DNA of 53,874 nucleotides, from NCBI GenBank assembly GCA_029938605.1, contig JAOZUO010000044.1:1-53874 (forward strand), read 5' to 3'. Shown here in pieces: positions 23,299 to 30,745 of the stretch. A program made the translations under genes and the position numbers. The stretch's first letter is position 1; each line of letters starts with the position of its first letter. Below the pieces are notes generated by a model. It did not search any database and was not told the DNA's origin. It was given only the letters and a program-made list of their open reading frames with translations. The DNA comes from Deltaproteobacteria bacterium (GTDB taxonomy: Bacteria > Myxococcota_A > Polyangia > HGW-17 > JAJRWW01).

Positions 23299-24672
23299 AT
23301 GACACATATCCGATATCTTATCTTTCTGAGTGGACTGGCCGTCATCCTGTCTACGGCGGCCTGCACCGAGTTTCACTCGTTTCCTACTACCACGGTCAGC
23401 TTCGAGGTCACCATCACCGCCGACAGCGGCTGCGGCGCGGTGGACACCGATCTGTGTGAGCACACCGCCACGCCCATGGCCTTCACGGCCTCGGTGCGCG
23501 CCCTGCGGGCCGACGGAACCCTGGACACATCCTTCACCGGTACGGTGGCCCTCAGCCTGATCCCCTCCGGACTCTTCTCGGAAGATCACCCCGTGCTCCC
23601 GAACGGTCGACGGGTGGAGATGGTCGCCCTGGTCAACGGCGAGGCGCTGGATGTTCCACTTGAGTTTACCCGGGCCTTCGGGGAGATCGCCCTTCTGGTA
23701 GAGGACTTCGGCTACACCAAGGCGCCGAACGTGCTGGACGCGGCCTGCCTCGACCTATTTCCCGCGCCGGGATGCTTTGCCGTGGACGATGACGATCTCG
23801 ACAGCGGAACCGGAGCCGCAGGTGTCAGCGAGCCCGTCTACTTCGAGAACCCGACCATCCACGACGTCCAGTACACCGATGTTCAGAACGTGCTCGATTT
23901 CGGTGGGTACCCGTCTCCCCTGTTTCGCTTCCGGGTTACCTTGGACGCTGCCAGCCGAGACGATGTCCCCACCCTGGCCGACTGCGTAGACGCCCAGGGA
24001 CAACAGCGCGAGCTGATGGTAGTCACGGCGCTGACGGTGGACGGCTTCTACGTCACTGACGTATGCAACGCTGACGGCACCGCCTTCGCCAGCGTGTACA
24101 TGTACAACTTCCACACGCCCGAAGATCTCCTTCGGGGGGACTGCCTGTTGGAGCTCACAGGCACCGTGGAGGAGTTCCAGGGCTTCACCGAGATGAAGAA
24201 CCCCTTCTGGGTGGCGGACGTGGATCCGAACGATCCGGAGACCCCCCGCTGCACCGATCTAATCCCCGCGCCCACGGAGCTCACCGCGGCCATGCTCCAA
24301 GACGATCACGTCATGGAGGGACTGGAGTCGGGGCTAGCGACCATCACCAACGCCACCCTGGCCACGGAGATGCGGAGCTGTGACCTCAACGGCAACGGCG
24401 CCATCGGCAACTCCGATGAGTGGGACTGCAGCTCGGACTGCGGCGACGAGATCGACTGCGTGGTACTAGAAAGCTATGAAACCTACTTCCAATGGAGCGT
24501 GAACAAAGACGGCCAGGAGCTCAACGTGGTCACCCGAGGGGTGATCGACTTCGATCCCGAGCAGAACCTGGGCCTACAGATTCCACGCCTCACTGGAACT
24601 CTGCGCCATCTGGACTTCGGCCGGCCCCAATGGACCCTGGGGCCGCGCGACGACAACGACTTCGAGCTTTGA
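23299..24672 (+). CDS. Putative lipoprotein of unknown function, paired with a downstream barrel protein
   Basis: A 457-residue secreted protein with signal MTHIRYLIFLSGLAVILSTAAC; the Cys lies in an imperfect lipobox. The mature part begins with a beta-rich segment (TVSFEVTITADSGC... VALSLIPSG) that looks Ig- or transthyretin-like. A region with several Cys pairs follows (DAACLDLFPAPGC, LADCVDAQG, VTDVCNADG). Near the C-terminus SCDLNGNGAIGNSDEWDC resembles a calcium-binding EF-hand or dockerin loop. The ATG at 23299 is used because the open frame upstream is the shadow of pyruvate kinase. It ends 29 bp before a barrel gene with a good ribosome site, so the two are probably one operon acting at the outer membrane. 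The family is not recognised. Confidence 0.75.
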   Translation: MTHIRYLIFLSGLAVILSTAACTEFHSFPTTTVSFEVTITADSGCGAVDTDLCEHTATPMAFTASVRALRADGTLDTSFTGTVALSLIPSGLFSEDHPVLPNGRRVEMVALVNGEALDVPLEFTRAFGEIALLVEDFGYTKAPNVLDAACLDLFPAPGCFAVDDDDLDSGTGAAGVSEPVYFENPTIHDVQYTDVQNVLDFGGYPSPLFRFRVTLDAASRDDVPTLADCVDAQGQQRELMVVTALTVDGFYVTDVCNADGTAFASVYMYNFHTPEDLLRGDCLLELTGTVEEFQGFTEMKNPFWVADVDPNDPETPRCTDLIPAPTELTAAMLQDDHVMEGLESGLATITNATLATEMRSCDLNGNGAIGNSDEWDCSSDCGDEIDCVVLESYETYFQWSVNKDGQELNVVTRGVIDFDPEQNLGLQIPRLTGTLRHLDFGRPQWTLGPRDDNDFEL

Positions 24673-24701
24673 AACGGGCCCGACGTGTTGGGAGGAAACC
24701 G

Positions 24702-26240
24702 TTGAATCGACATCGCCTGACTATTTTGTTCCTCACGCTAGGACTCCTGGCCGCGCCCTCCTCGGCGCGAGCGGGGGATTTCCTGGACACCCGCGTGACC
24801 TTCACCCTCGGCGACGACAACTTCCTGGCCAACGCCGGCCAGACCATGGTGGACAGTCCCATCTTTGGTTTCGGGAACCGGCCAGGCTACGAGCTGTTCT
24901 TCGACAACCTGGACACCCAGTACTCCGGCCGGGAGAACCTGCTCCACCTGGTGCTGTACAAAAAGCTTCCGGGCTTCATTTATGGGCTCACCACCGAAGC
25001 GGCCATCGTGCTGAAGTACAACTTCTCCGACAGCCGCGACGGCGCGCTGCAGGACGACGGAACCTACCTCCGCATCACCTACGCGCTCAACAAAAAGAAC
25101 CCCAAGAAGGGGCTCTTCGAGGTGGTGCTCTTCCCGGTATCCACAGACCGTTTTCGGGTGGGCTACCTGTATGATCTGACCTGGGGTGGGGCGAAGATCT
25201 TCCCGGGCGCCTACCGCGATATGACGCCGGGGGTCAAGGCCACCGTCAAGTGGAAGTCCATGTACGCCTTCCTCGGCGGCAAGACCGCTCGCATCCTCAC
25301 CAACCCTCCCGAGGGCGGAGGGGACGAGGCCGAGGGACGCGAGAATGAGACCTTCGGCGGCATCCTGGGCGGGTTCGGCATGGACTTCAAAAAGCGATTC
25401 CGCATCGACGTATCGGGCGGCATGTTCTGGACGGGCGAGAACCCGCGGGCTGGGGTGCGGGGCGAGCCCGTGCAGACCCTCGGCGGCTCCGCCCGCGTGG
25501 CCGCGTACAAAGGGCTACCCATCGGCATCAGCGCCGACCTGAAGCTCTACCGGAACGACGCGGACTTTTTGGCCTCCATGGCCCGGCGGGAAACGTACGG
25601 ACGAGGCTTCCACTGGCGCGTGTCGCTGGAAGGCAATCTCATCGCGCAAACCCTCGAGGATCCCGATCGCTATGCGTCAACCATGTTCCAGCTCGCCTAC
25701 GCCGGCGCCCTTTCGGCTAAGATCAAATGGAGCCGCCTGCGCGCGCACATCACCGGCTTCGTACGCTCGGTCCCCTTTATCCTGCTCAACGTGCCGAGCT
25801 TCGTGCCCTACCAGGCCCTGTCCGGAGACGTGGAGACGCAGCCCGAGCTGTTCATCGCCGCCGGCGCTGACTGGAACTTCAAAGGCTCTCACCTGACCCT
25901 GGGGCTCAGCTTCGGCCTGCAGATCCCCGCGCAAGTGCAGACCCAACTCACCGTGGAATCCGGGGTCTCCCAGATCAACCTCGGCAACCGCACCCTGGTC
26001 ATCAGGAACGAGGGAGACTTCTCGATCATGCCCGAAGGCGAGAGCCCCGTACCCATCTTCGCGGCGAAGCTCAGCGTCAAGTTTGACCTGTCCGAGATGA
26101 TGTCCGTCATGGCCATGTTTCTGTTCCAATACGACAACAACTTCACCAACCTCGTCACCGAAGCCAACGGTACAGCCCGCCTCTCCTTCGAGGATCCCAT
26201 CAAGGTGGGCGGTATGATGTACGTCCAAGCCCGATTCTAA
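24702..26240 (+). CDS. Putative outer-membrane beta-barrel protein
   Basis: A 512-residue protein starting with TTG, with a strong GGAGG 7 nt ahead. LTILFLTLGLLAAPSSARA is a cleavable signal peptide. The mature part alternates short strands with aromatic residues (FEVVLFPVSTDRFRVGYLYDLTWGG, HWRVSLEGNLI, HLTLGLSFGLQIPAQ) and ends GGMMYVQARF with a C-terminal Phe, the usual signal for barrel assembly. No porin family is recognised. Together with the preceding lipoprotein it may form an outer-membrane pair. The start choice rests on the ribosome site and signal peptide, as there is no ATG in the first 50 codons. Confidence 0.78.
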   Translation: MNRHRLTILFLTLGLLAAPSSARAGDFLDTRVTFTLGDDNFLANAGQTMVDSPIFGFGNRPGYELFFDNLDTQYSGRENLLHLVLYKKLPGFIYGLTTEAAIVLKYNFSDSRDGALQDDGTYLRITYALNKKNPKKGLFEVVLFPVSTDRFRVGYLYDLTWGGAKIFPGAYRDMTPGVKATVKWKSMYAFLGGKTARILTNPPEGGGDEAEGRENETFGGILGGFGMDFKKRFRIDVSGGMFWTGENPRAGVRGEPVQTLGGSARVAAYKGLPIGISADLKLYRNDADFLASMARRETYGRGFHWRVSLEGNLIAQTLEDPDRYASTMFQLAYAGALSAKIKWSRLRAHITGFVRSVPFILLNVPSFVPYQALSGDVETQPELFIAAGADWNFKGSHLTLGLSFGLQIPAQVQTQLTVESGVSQINLGNRTLVIRNEGDFSIMPEGESPVPIFAAKLSVKFDLSEMMSVMAMFLFQYDNNFTNLVTEANGTARLSFEDPIKVGGMMYVQARF

Positions 26241-26244
26241 CCCC

Positions 26245-26282
26245 CCTGTTTGTCTAGCCTGTTTGTCTCAGCCTATTTGTCT
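26245..26282 (+). repeat. Three imperfect copies of CCTGTTTGTCT between convergent genes
   Basis: CCTGTTTGTCT at 26245, the same word at 26258 and CCTATTTGTCT at 26272 are separated by 2-3 bases. The last copy runs into the stop region of the leftward PQQ-propeller gene. No stem-loop is evident. Confidence 0.6.
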
Positions 26283-27520
26283 TTGACGTAGAGCGTGGCG
26301 ATTCCGCGCTGATCCACCAGCAGTAGTCCGTTGCCCAGGGGCAGGGGCTCGGCGAAAACGTGGCTGGGCAGGGTGTGATCCAAGTAGTGACCGCCGGTAT
26401 CGGCCCGGATGGCCAGCAAGCGGGGCCCTCGCGTAATCAAAAAGACCGTGTCGAGCGCAAACACTGGCGGTGCGCTGGGAATATGGAGCAGAGGTTTTAC
26501 CCAACGTTCCTGGCCGGTGGTCGCGTCCAGAGCGTACAGCAACCGCTTGCGGGAGGCCACGTAGACCCGCCCACCAGCCACCGTCGGCGAAAACGACTTG
26601 AACCCGAGGTCGGGGCGACTCCAGAGCAGGCGCCCACTGGTACGGTCGAGTCGACTCAGCTCTCCGGAGGCGGAGAGGATGTACACGGCGCGCGCCGTCA
26701 ACACCGGGGCAATCCGAGTAGAGCTGCTCAGGGTCGCTGTCCAAACCACCCGGCCGGTAGACGTCTCCACCATCCGAACGCGCCGGTCGAAGGAGGCCAC
26801 CACGAACACGCGCCCATCCGGGCTTCCGGCCAGACCCACGACGGGCCTGCGCTGCTTGAGCTCCCAGCGCACCGCGCCCGTGGCCGAGCCCAGGCAAACC
26901 AGCCTACCACCGTGGGTTCCCACGACAACCCGCCCCGCCAAGGGTAGTGGCGACGTACGGACTGCTCCGGCCACCCTGCGTTTCCACTGAACCGCGCCGG
27001 TCTTCGCGTCCAGGCACCAGACCCGCCCGGTGCGATCCCCAACGAAGAGCCGACCGCCGCCCAGCCCCGGGGCGACCATGACACCGGCCCGAATGGAGTG
27101 GGACCAGAGGATCCCGCCATCGGACACCCGCGCGGCCACCACGAGCCCCCGGGTGGAGACGAGATAGATCGTACGGCCATCGCTGACCGCAGAGGAGTGC
27201 ACCTCCCGGGCCAGGCGAACCGCATAGCGGGCAGTGACCAAACGCCCACGGGGACCGGGGCTTCCGAACCGCCCCTGCCGCCCACTTCCTCCGCGGTACA
27301 GGGCGCTCATCCGCGTGGCGCCCCGGCCGTGGCCTGGGCGCAGTGACGGGCGGAGAGGGGGGGAGGTGCGGGCTCCGCCCGACGAAACCGGGGTGGGAGC
27401 CGTGTGAGAGCCGGCGTCGCCGCCCTTGTGACCTCCTCCACCGGGGCCACCACAGGCCCCAAACGCCACCGTGGCCACAGTGAGCACGAACAAAGGATAT
27501 GCAACGGGCTTGCGGACCAT
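26273..27520 (-). CDS. PQQ-like (BamB-type) beta-propeller lipoprotein
   Basis: A 415-residue protein with a signal ending FGACGG (lipobox) and a Gly/His/Ser linker. It then has repeated blades of the PQQ type: GGILWSHSIRAGVMVAPGLGGGRLFVGDRTGRVWCLDAKTGAVQW, then TSPLPLAGRVVVGTHGGRLVCLGSATGAVRW and further units. In each, a strand V(F)VxSxDGRLYALDAxTGxxxW is repeated, as in BamB and quinoprotein dehydrogenases. No enzymatic PQQ-binding residues are evident. BamB belongs to the outer-membrane assembly machine, but bamB usually neighbours engA or hisS, which are absent, so I use only the fold name. The start ATG is at 27520, close to a tandem repeat. Confidence 0.82.
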   Translation of the reverse strand: MVRKPVAYPLFVLTVATVAFGACGGPGGGGHKGGDAGSHTAPTPVSSGGARTSPPLRPSLRPGHGRGATRMSALYRGGSGRQGRFGSPGPRGRLVTARYAVRLAREVHSSAVSDGRTIYLVSTRGLVVAARVSDGGILWSHSIRAGVMVAPGLGGGRLFVGDRTGRVWCLDAKTGAVQWKRRVAGAVRTSPLPLAGRVVVGTHGGRLVCLGSATGAVRWELKQRRPVVGLAGSPDGRVFVVASFDRRVRMVETSTGRVVWTATLSSSTRIAPVLTARAVYILSASGELSRLDRTSGRLLWSRPDLGFKSFSPTVAGGRVYVASRKRLLYALDATTGQERWVKPLLHIPSAPPVFALDTVFLITRGPRLLAIRADTGGHYLDHTLPSHVFAEPLPLGNGLLLVDQRGIATLYVKDK

Positions 27521-27532
27521 ACGGTTTCGTCA

Positions 27533-27576
27533 GAGGCGACCCAAAGGCGACCCAAAGGCGACCCAAAGATGACTCA
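27533..27576 (+). repeat. Tandem 11-bp repeat upstream of the PQQ-propeller gene
   Basis: Four copies of GAGGCGACCCA/AAGGCGACCCA (the last reads AAGATGACTCA) in a row just 5' to the leftward propeller gene. It could affect its promoter, but no promoter match is seen in it. Confidence 0.75.
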
Positions 27577-27733
27577 AAGGTTGCACTCAGGCCGCCCAGA
27601 AGGTAAGCAGATGCTAAGCAAAACTAGGCAAAAGCTACGCGCTACCCGCGGGACCGTCAACCCCACCGACATTACTTTGGAGGGGGAGCCGTAGTCCTTG
27701 TGGAAAAAAAAACAAAATGAACCCGCAGCATTC

Positions 27734-27761
27734 TTGATTTCCCCTTGCTGATCACGATAAT
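27734..27761 (+). promoter_or_regulatory. Sigma-70-like promoter for the MJ0042 zinc-ribbon gene
   Basis: TTGATT at 27734-27739 and GATAAT at 27756-27761, separated by 16 bp, in a conspicuously AT-rich stretch of otherwise GC-rich DNA. It faces the gene at 27792, giving a leader of about 25 nt. Confidence 0.6.
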
Positions 27762-27791
27762 TTATTCAGTTATCCGTGAGGTTGTAAATAG

Positions 27792-29405
27792 ATGATCCTT
27801 CCCTGCCCAGCCTGCATGGCGCGCTTCATGGTCCCGGACGAGCGGATCACGCGTAAGGGCGTCAAGATCCGTTGTCCCAAGTGCCGCTTCGTCTTCATCA
27901 TGAAGGCCGGCACAGACAAAGAGAAGCGTCAAGCCGCGGCCAGGGCCCAAGCCCAAGCCCAGGCGTCTACCGAGGGCAATCACCAGGCACCGAAGTCGGG
28001 CGCCATCGGCGAGACCTCCGGTGCCCTCGGAGCGACATCCGGATCGATGGGTTCGGCCGCCGAAGCCGTCGGTGAAGCCGCCGAAGCCGTCGGTGAAGCC
28101 GCCGGAGCCGTCGGTGAAGCCGCAGTCGTCGTCGACCCCGCCGCCGTCAAGAAACAGCGCCGCGCCCCCACCGAGGGCACGGCAGAGCAAATCTCCAGCG
28201 ATGAGCTGGCCGACATCGAGGACGATGAGATCGTCGACATGGACGATCTCGTCCAGGCCACCGAACAAAGTGGCATGGCCTTCAAGGCCGACCCGAAGCT
28301 AGAGCACCTGCTGCCCAAGGGTGAAGGGGGCCCCTCGGTGGTCCTCGACAACTCGATCCTGGCCGCCGCGGCGGCCTATACGGCCGCCATGGGGGACAGC
28401 ATCGAAGCAGCCCACAGCGTGTCAGACACACTGATGGACTTTGGGCCACGGGCCGTGGACGACGATCTCACTCCCCCGGCCCGCCCCGTATCGTTGTCGG
28501 GCCCACCACCAACGCCTGCGCCCTCTGATGTCCCGGCACCCGCCGCTTCGGCCCTGCCCCCCCCCGCGCCCACGCCCTACGACGCTGGAGTACCCACGAC
28601 GCCGACGGAGGCCGTTACTCCAAAGCAGGGGTTCCAGGCCGCCCAGTCGGCGGCCGCCGGGGACGTGGACGACTTCGACGTGGACTTGGACGTGGACTTG
28701 GACGTGGACTTGGACGAGGACGAGGACGAGGACGACGGCATCCTCACCGGAGCCGTGGCGGATGAATCCGCCCCGCTCTCCATGCCCACCACCTTCACCA
28801 TGACGGCCCTGGCGCCTGAGTATGAGTCCCTGTCCGAACTCGAAGGGCTCCTCGTGGAGGAGAAGGCCGCCCTGCGCATGAGCCTAGCGGCCAAGATCAT
28901 CGCCGCCATCGGCATCGTGGGCGGAATCGCCGTGCTCTTTTTGCTCGGAACCCTGATCTACGCCCGGGTGAACCCGCCCAAGAAGAAACCCCCCTCCTGG
29001 GGAAACCTACAGTTGAGCGGTCTTCAGCACAATCTCTTCGAGCGTGAGGGCAAGTCGTGGATCGTCCGGGTGAACGTCCACGTCAAGAACGCCTCCAAGC
29101 ACGCCCGGTACCGCAACGTAAACATCAAGGCGCAGATCCTGGACTCCGCCGGCAAAACCAAGTGCGAGAATTTTTCCGCCTGCGGTCTCTACCTGTCCCG
29201 CAAGGAGTTCGCCAACATCACCCGGAAGACCTACAAAAGGGCCCTCAAAATCAAGGCCAAGGGCCAAGCCTACAATGTCCAGCTCAACCCCGGGCAGGGA
29301 GAGCGGTGCCAGGTCCTACTCTTTTGCGGCAAGAGCTACGAGATCGGCTCGGACAAGATCAAGGTGGCCATCGACAAGCCACGTTCTGAGCGCCTGCCGA
29401 ATTAG
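27792..29405 (+). CDS. MJ0042 zinc-ribbon membrane protein with repeat-rich linker
   Basis: Residues 1-36 form the MJ0042 zinc-ribbon (CPACMARFMVPDERITRKGVKIRCPKCRFVF, two CXXC pairs). A long low-complexity part follows: AEAVGEA repeats near 89-109 from a 21-bp DNA repeat, Pro-rich segments, and an acidic run of Asp/Val/Leu (about 290-316) from a 12-bp DNA repeat. One transmembrane helix lies at about 367-391 (IIAAIGIVGGIAVLFLLGTL). The C-terminal 135 residues are beta-rich and outside, similar to the DUF3426-like domains seen in many MJ0042 proteins. The role is unknown; this layout is common in myxobacterial-type genomes. The next gene begins 4 bp after its stop. Confidence 0.85.
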   Translation: MILPCPACMARFMVPDERITRKGVKIRCPKCRFVFIMKAGTDKEKRQAAARAQAQAQASTEGNHQAPKSGAIGETSGALGATSGSMGSAAEAVGEAAEAVGEAAGAVGEAAVVVDPAAVKKQRRAPTEGTAEQISSDELADIEDDEIVDMDDLVQATEQSGMAFKADPKLEHLLPKGEGGPSVVLDNSILAAAAAYTAAMGDSIEAAHSVSDTLMDFGPRAVDDDLTPPARPVSLSGPPPTPAPSDVPAPAASALPPPAPTPYDAGVPTTPTEAVTPKQGFQAAQSAAAGDVDDFDVDLDVDLDVDLDEDEDEDDGILTGAVADESAPLSMPTTFTMTALAPEYESLSELEGLLVEEKAALRMSLAAKIIAAIGIVGGIAVLFLLGTLIYARVNPPKKKPPSWGNLQLSGLQHNLFEREGKSWIVRVNVHVKNASKHARYRNVNIKAQILDSAGKTKCENFSACGLYLSRKEFANITRKTYKRALKIKAKGQAYNVQLNPGQGERCQVLLFCGKSYEIGSDKIKVAIDKPRSERLPN

Positions 29406-29409
29406 GGCC

Positions 29410-30261
29410 ATGGGCGATGGGGAGGCAGAGGATGGCCGGGTTCGGGTGAATCTGCTGCCCATCGTCGCAGCCTCCAAGGCGCCCGCCCCCACCGACCCCA
29501 CCGACCCTACCGACCCCACCGACCACGCCTTCGACATTGCTACACGCCTGCACGGGCTGGCCGAGTCGCCCATGCGCGGCGCCGTCCTGGCCGAGATCCT
29601 CACCAATCTCCCCCTGCAAGAGGCGGCCAACCTGGTGGGCAGCATCATTCAGCGGGGGCGCTTGGGGGGCCCGCCCTTCGAGCTGGCGCTAGGGGGACTC
29701 GAAGAGCTGCTCCGCACCGAGCGGCTCGAGTACGACCTGCTCAGCGACATGTATCGGGAGCTAAAAAACAGCCACCTGGGCGAAGCCGCGGCGCTGCTGC
29801 TACCGGGACACCGCCACCGGGAGATTCTGGGCGAGGCGCCCCCGAGACATCAAGGCGGGCGCGAGCTGACTCTCGGGGAGCGAAAGTCCCTCGCCCGGGG
29901 GGCCCCCCGGGAGACCCTCGACCGGCTCTTACGGGATCCCGAACCTCAGGTCATCCGGTTGCTGCTGCGCAATCCACGCCTTGTAGAGCGGGACGTGGTG
30001 CTGGTGGCAGCTCGCCGCCCTGTCCAACCTGAAGTAGTCCGCGAGCTCATGGCCAACCCAAAGTGGCTCAGTCGCTACGCAGTCAAGCGATCCGTTGTGC
30101 TCAACCCCACAGTCCCCAACGAGCTGGCGCTTCGCCTACTCCCCTTCATGACCCAAATACACCTTACTGAAATCGCCAATGATCCTGCGCTCCCAGACCT
30201 GCGGCAGCAAGCCGCTCGACGGCTCCTGGAGGCCTCGAAGCTCGCAAACAGAAAAGGCTGA
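29410..30261 (+). CDS. Protein with HEAT-like helical repeats, function unknown
   Basis: A 283-residue soluble protein with no signal or membrane segment. After an acidic N-terminus and a DPTDPTDPTDPT repeat it is helical throughout. The second half repeats a pattern of about 22-24 residues (RDPEPQVIRLLLRNPRLVERDVVLVAARRPVQPEVVRELMANPKWLSRYAVKRSVVLNPTVP), typical of leucine-rich or HEAT-like repeats. The ATG at 29410 lies 4 bp after the MJ0042 gene, so the two should be co-expressed. A frame open from 29275 inside that gene is ignored. Such repeats usually mediate protein contacts; it may be a cytoplasmic partner of the MJ0042 protein. Confidence 0.75.
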   Translation: MGDGEAEDGRVRVNLLPIVAASKAPAPTDPTDPTDPTDHAFDIATRLHGLAESPMRGAVLAEILTNLPLQEAANLVGSIIQRGRLGGPPFELALGGLEELLRTERLEYDLLSDMYRELKNSHLGEAAALLLPGHRHREILGEAPPRHQGGRELTLGERKSLARGAPRETLDRLLRDPEPQVIRLLLRNPRLVERDVVLVAARRPVQPEVVRELMANPKWLSRYAVKRSVVLNPTVPNELALRLLPFMTQIHLTEIANDPALPDLRQQAARRLLEASKLANRKG

Positions 30262-30310
30262 GGAACGCGCAAGAGCTCTCGTCGGGTTGGCCAACTGGAC
30301 TGCCGAACGA

Positions 30311-30574
30311 TCAATCCTTGCCGGCTTTTCCCTTGCCGGCTTCAACGACGGGAGACTCCTTATTGGAGTCCTGATCCTCGGACGCCGAGATCTCCTCGGA
30401 CGTCGAGAGCTCCTCGGCCTTGGGTCCAACTTCTACCTCCTCGGAGCCTGAGGAAGCACGCTTGAAGTTTCGGATAGACCGCCCAAGCGCATCGCCAATC
30501 TGGGGAAGCTTTCCCGCCCCGAAGACGATAAGGATAATGACCAGAATAATGATGAGCTCGCCGATGCCAGGCAT
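30311..30574 (-). CDS. tatA: Sec-independent translocase subunit TatA
   Basis: An 87-residue TatA-family protein. [35 protein letters not shown] shows the N-terminal transmembrane helix, the FGAGKLP hinge and the amphipathic helix that define the family. The C-terminal tail is acidic ([18 protein letters not shown]). The ATG at 30574 follows GAGG; the frame is open further upstream, but that part does not look coding. TatA forms the pore component for folded Tat substrates, here for example NapA. TatB and TatC are not in the window, as is common when tatA stands alone. Confidence 0.93.
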   Translation of the reverse strand: MPGIGELIIILVIILIVFGAGKLPQIGDALGRSIRNFKRASSGSEEVEVGPKAEELSTSEEISASEDQDSNKESPVVEAGKGKAGKD

Positions 30575-30745
30575 GGCGCTACCTCGCTTGAATGCGTTGG
30601 CCGCCACTATACCATGGGGGCCCGATCCGTCCAATGATTGTAGGACCTTCTGTAGGACCTTCCCTCCTTCAAGCGACCATCCCGGCAAAAAGTTGCCTCC
30701 CCGAACGTACGCTGTTAGCGTCTACATGTAGGACAAAAGGATACC

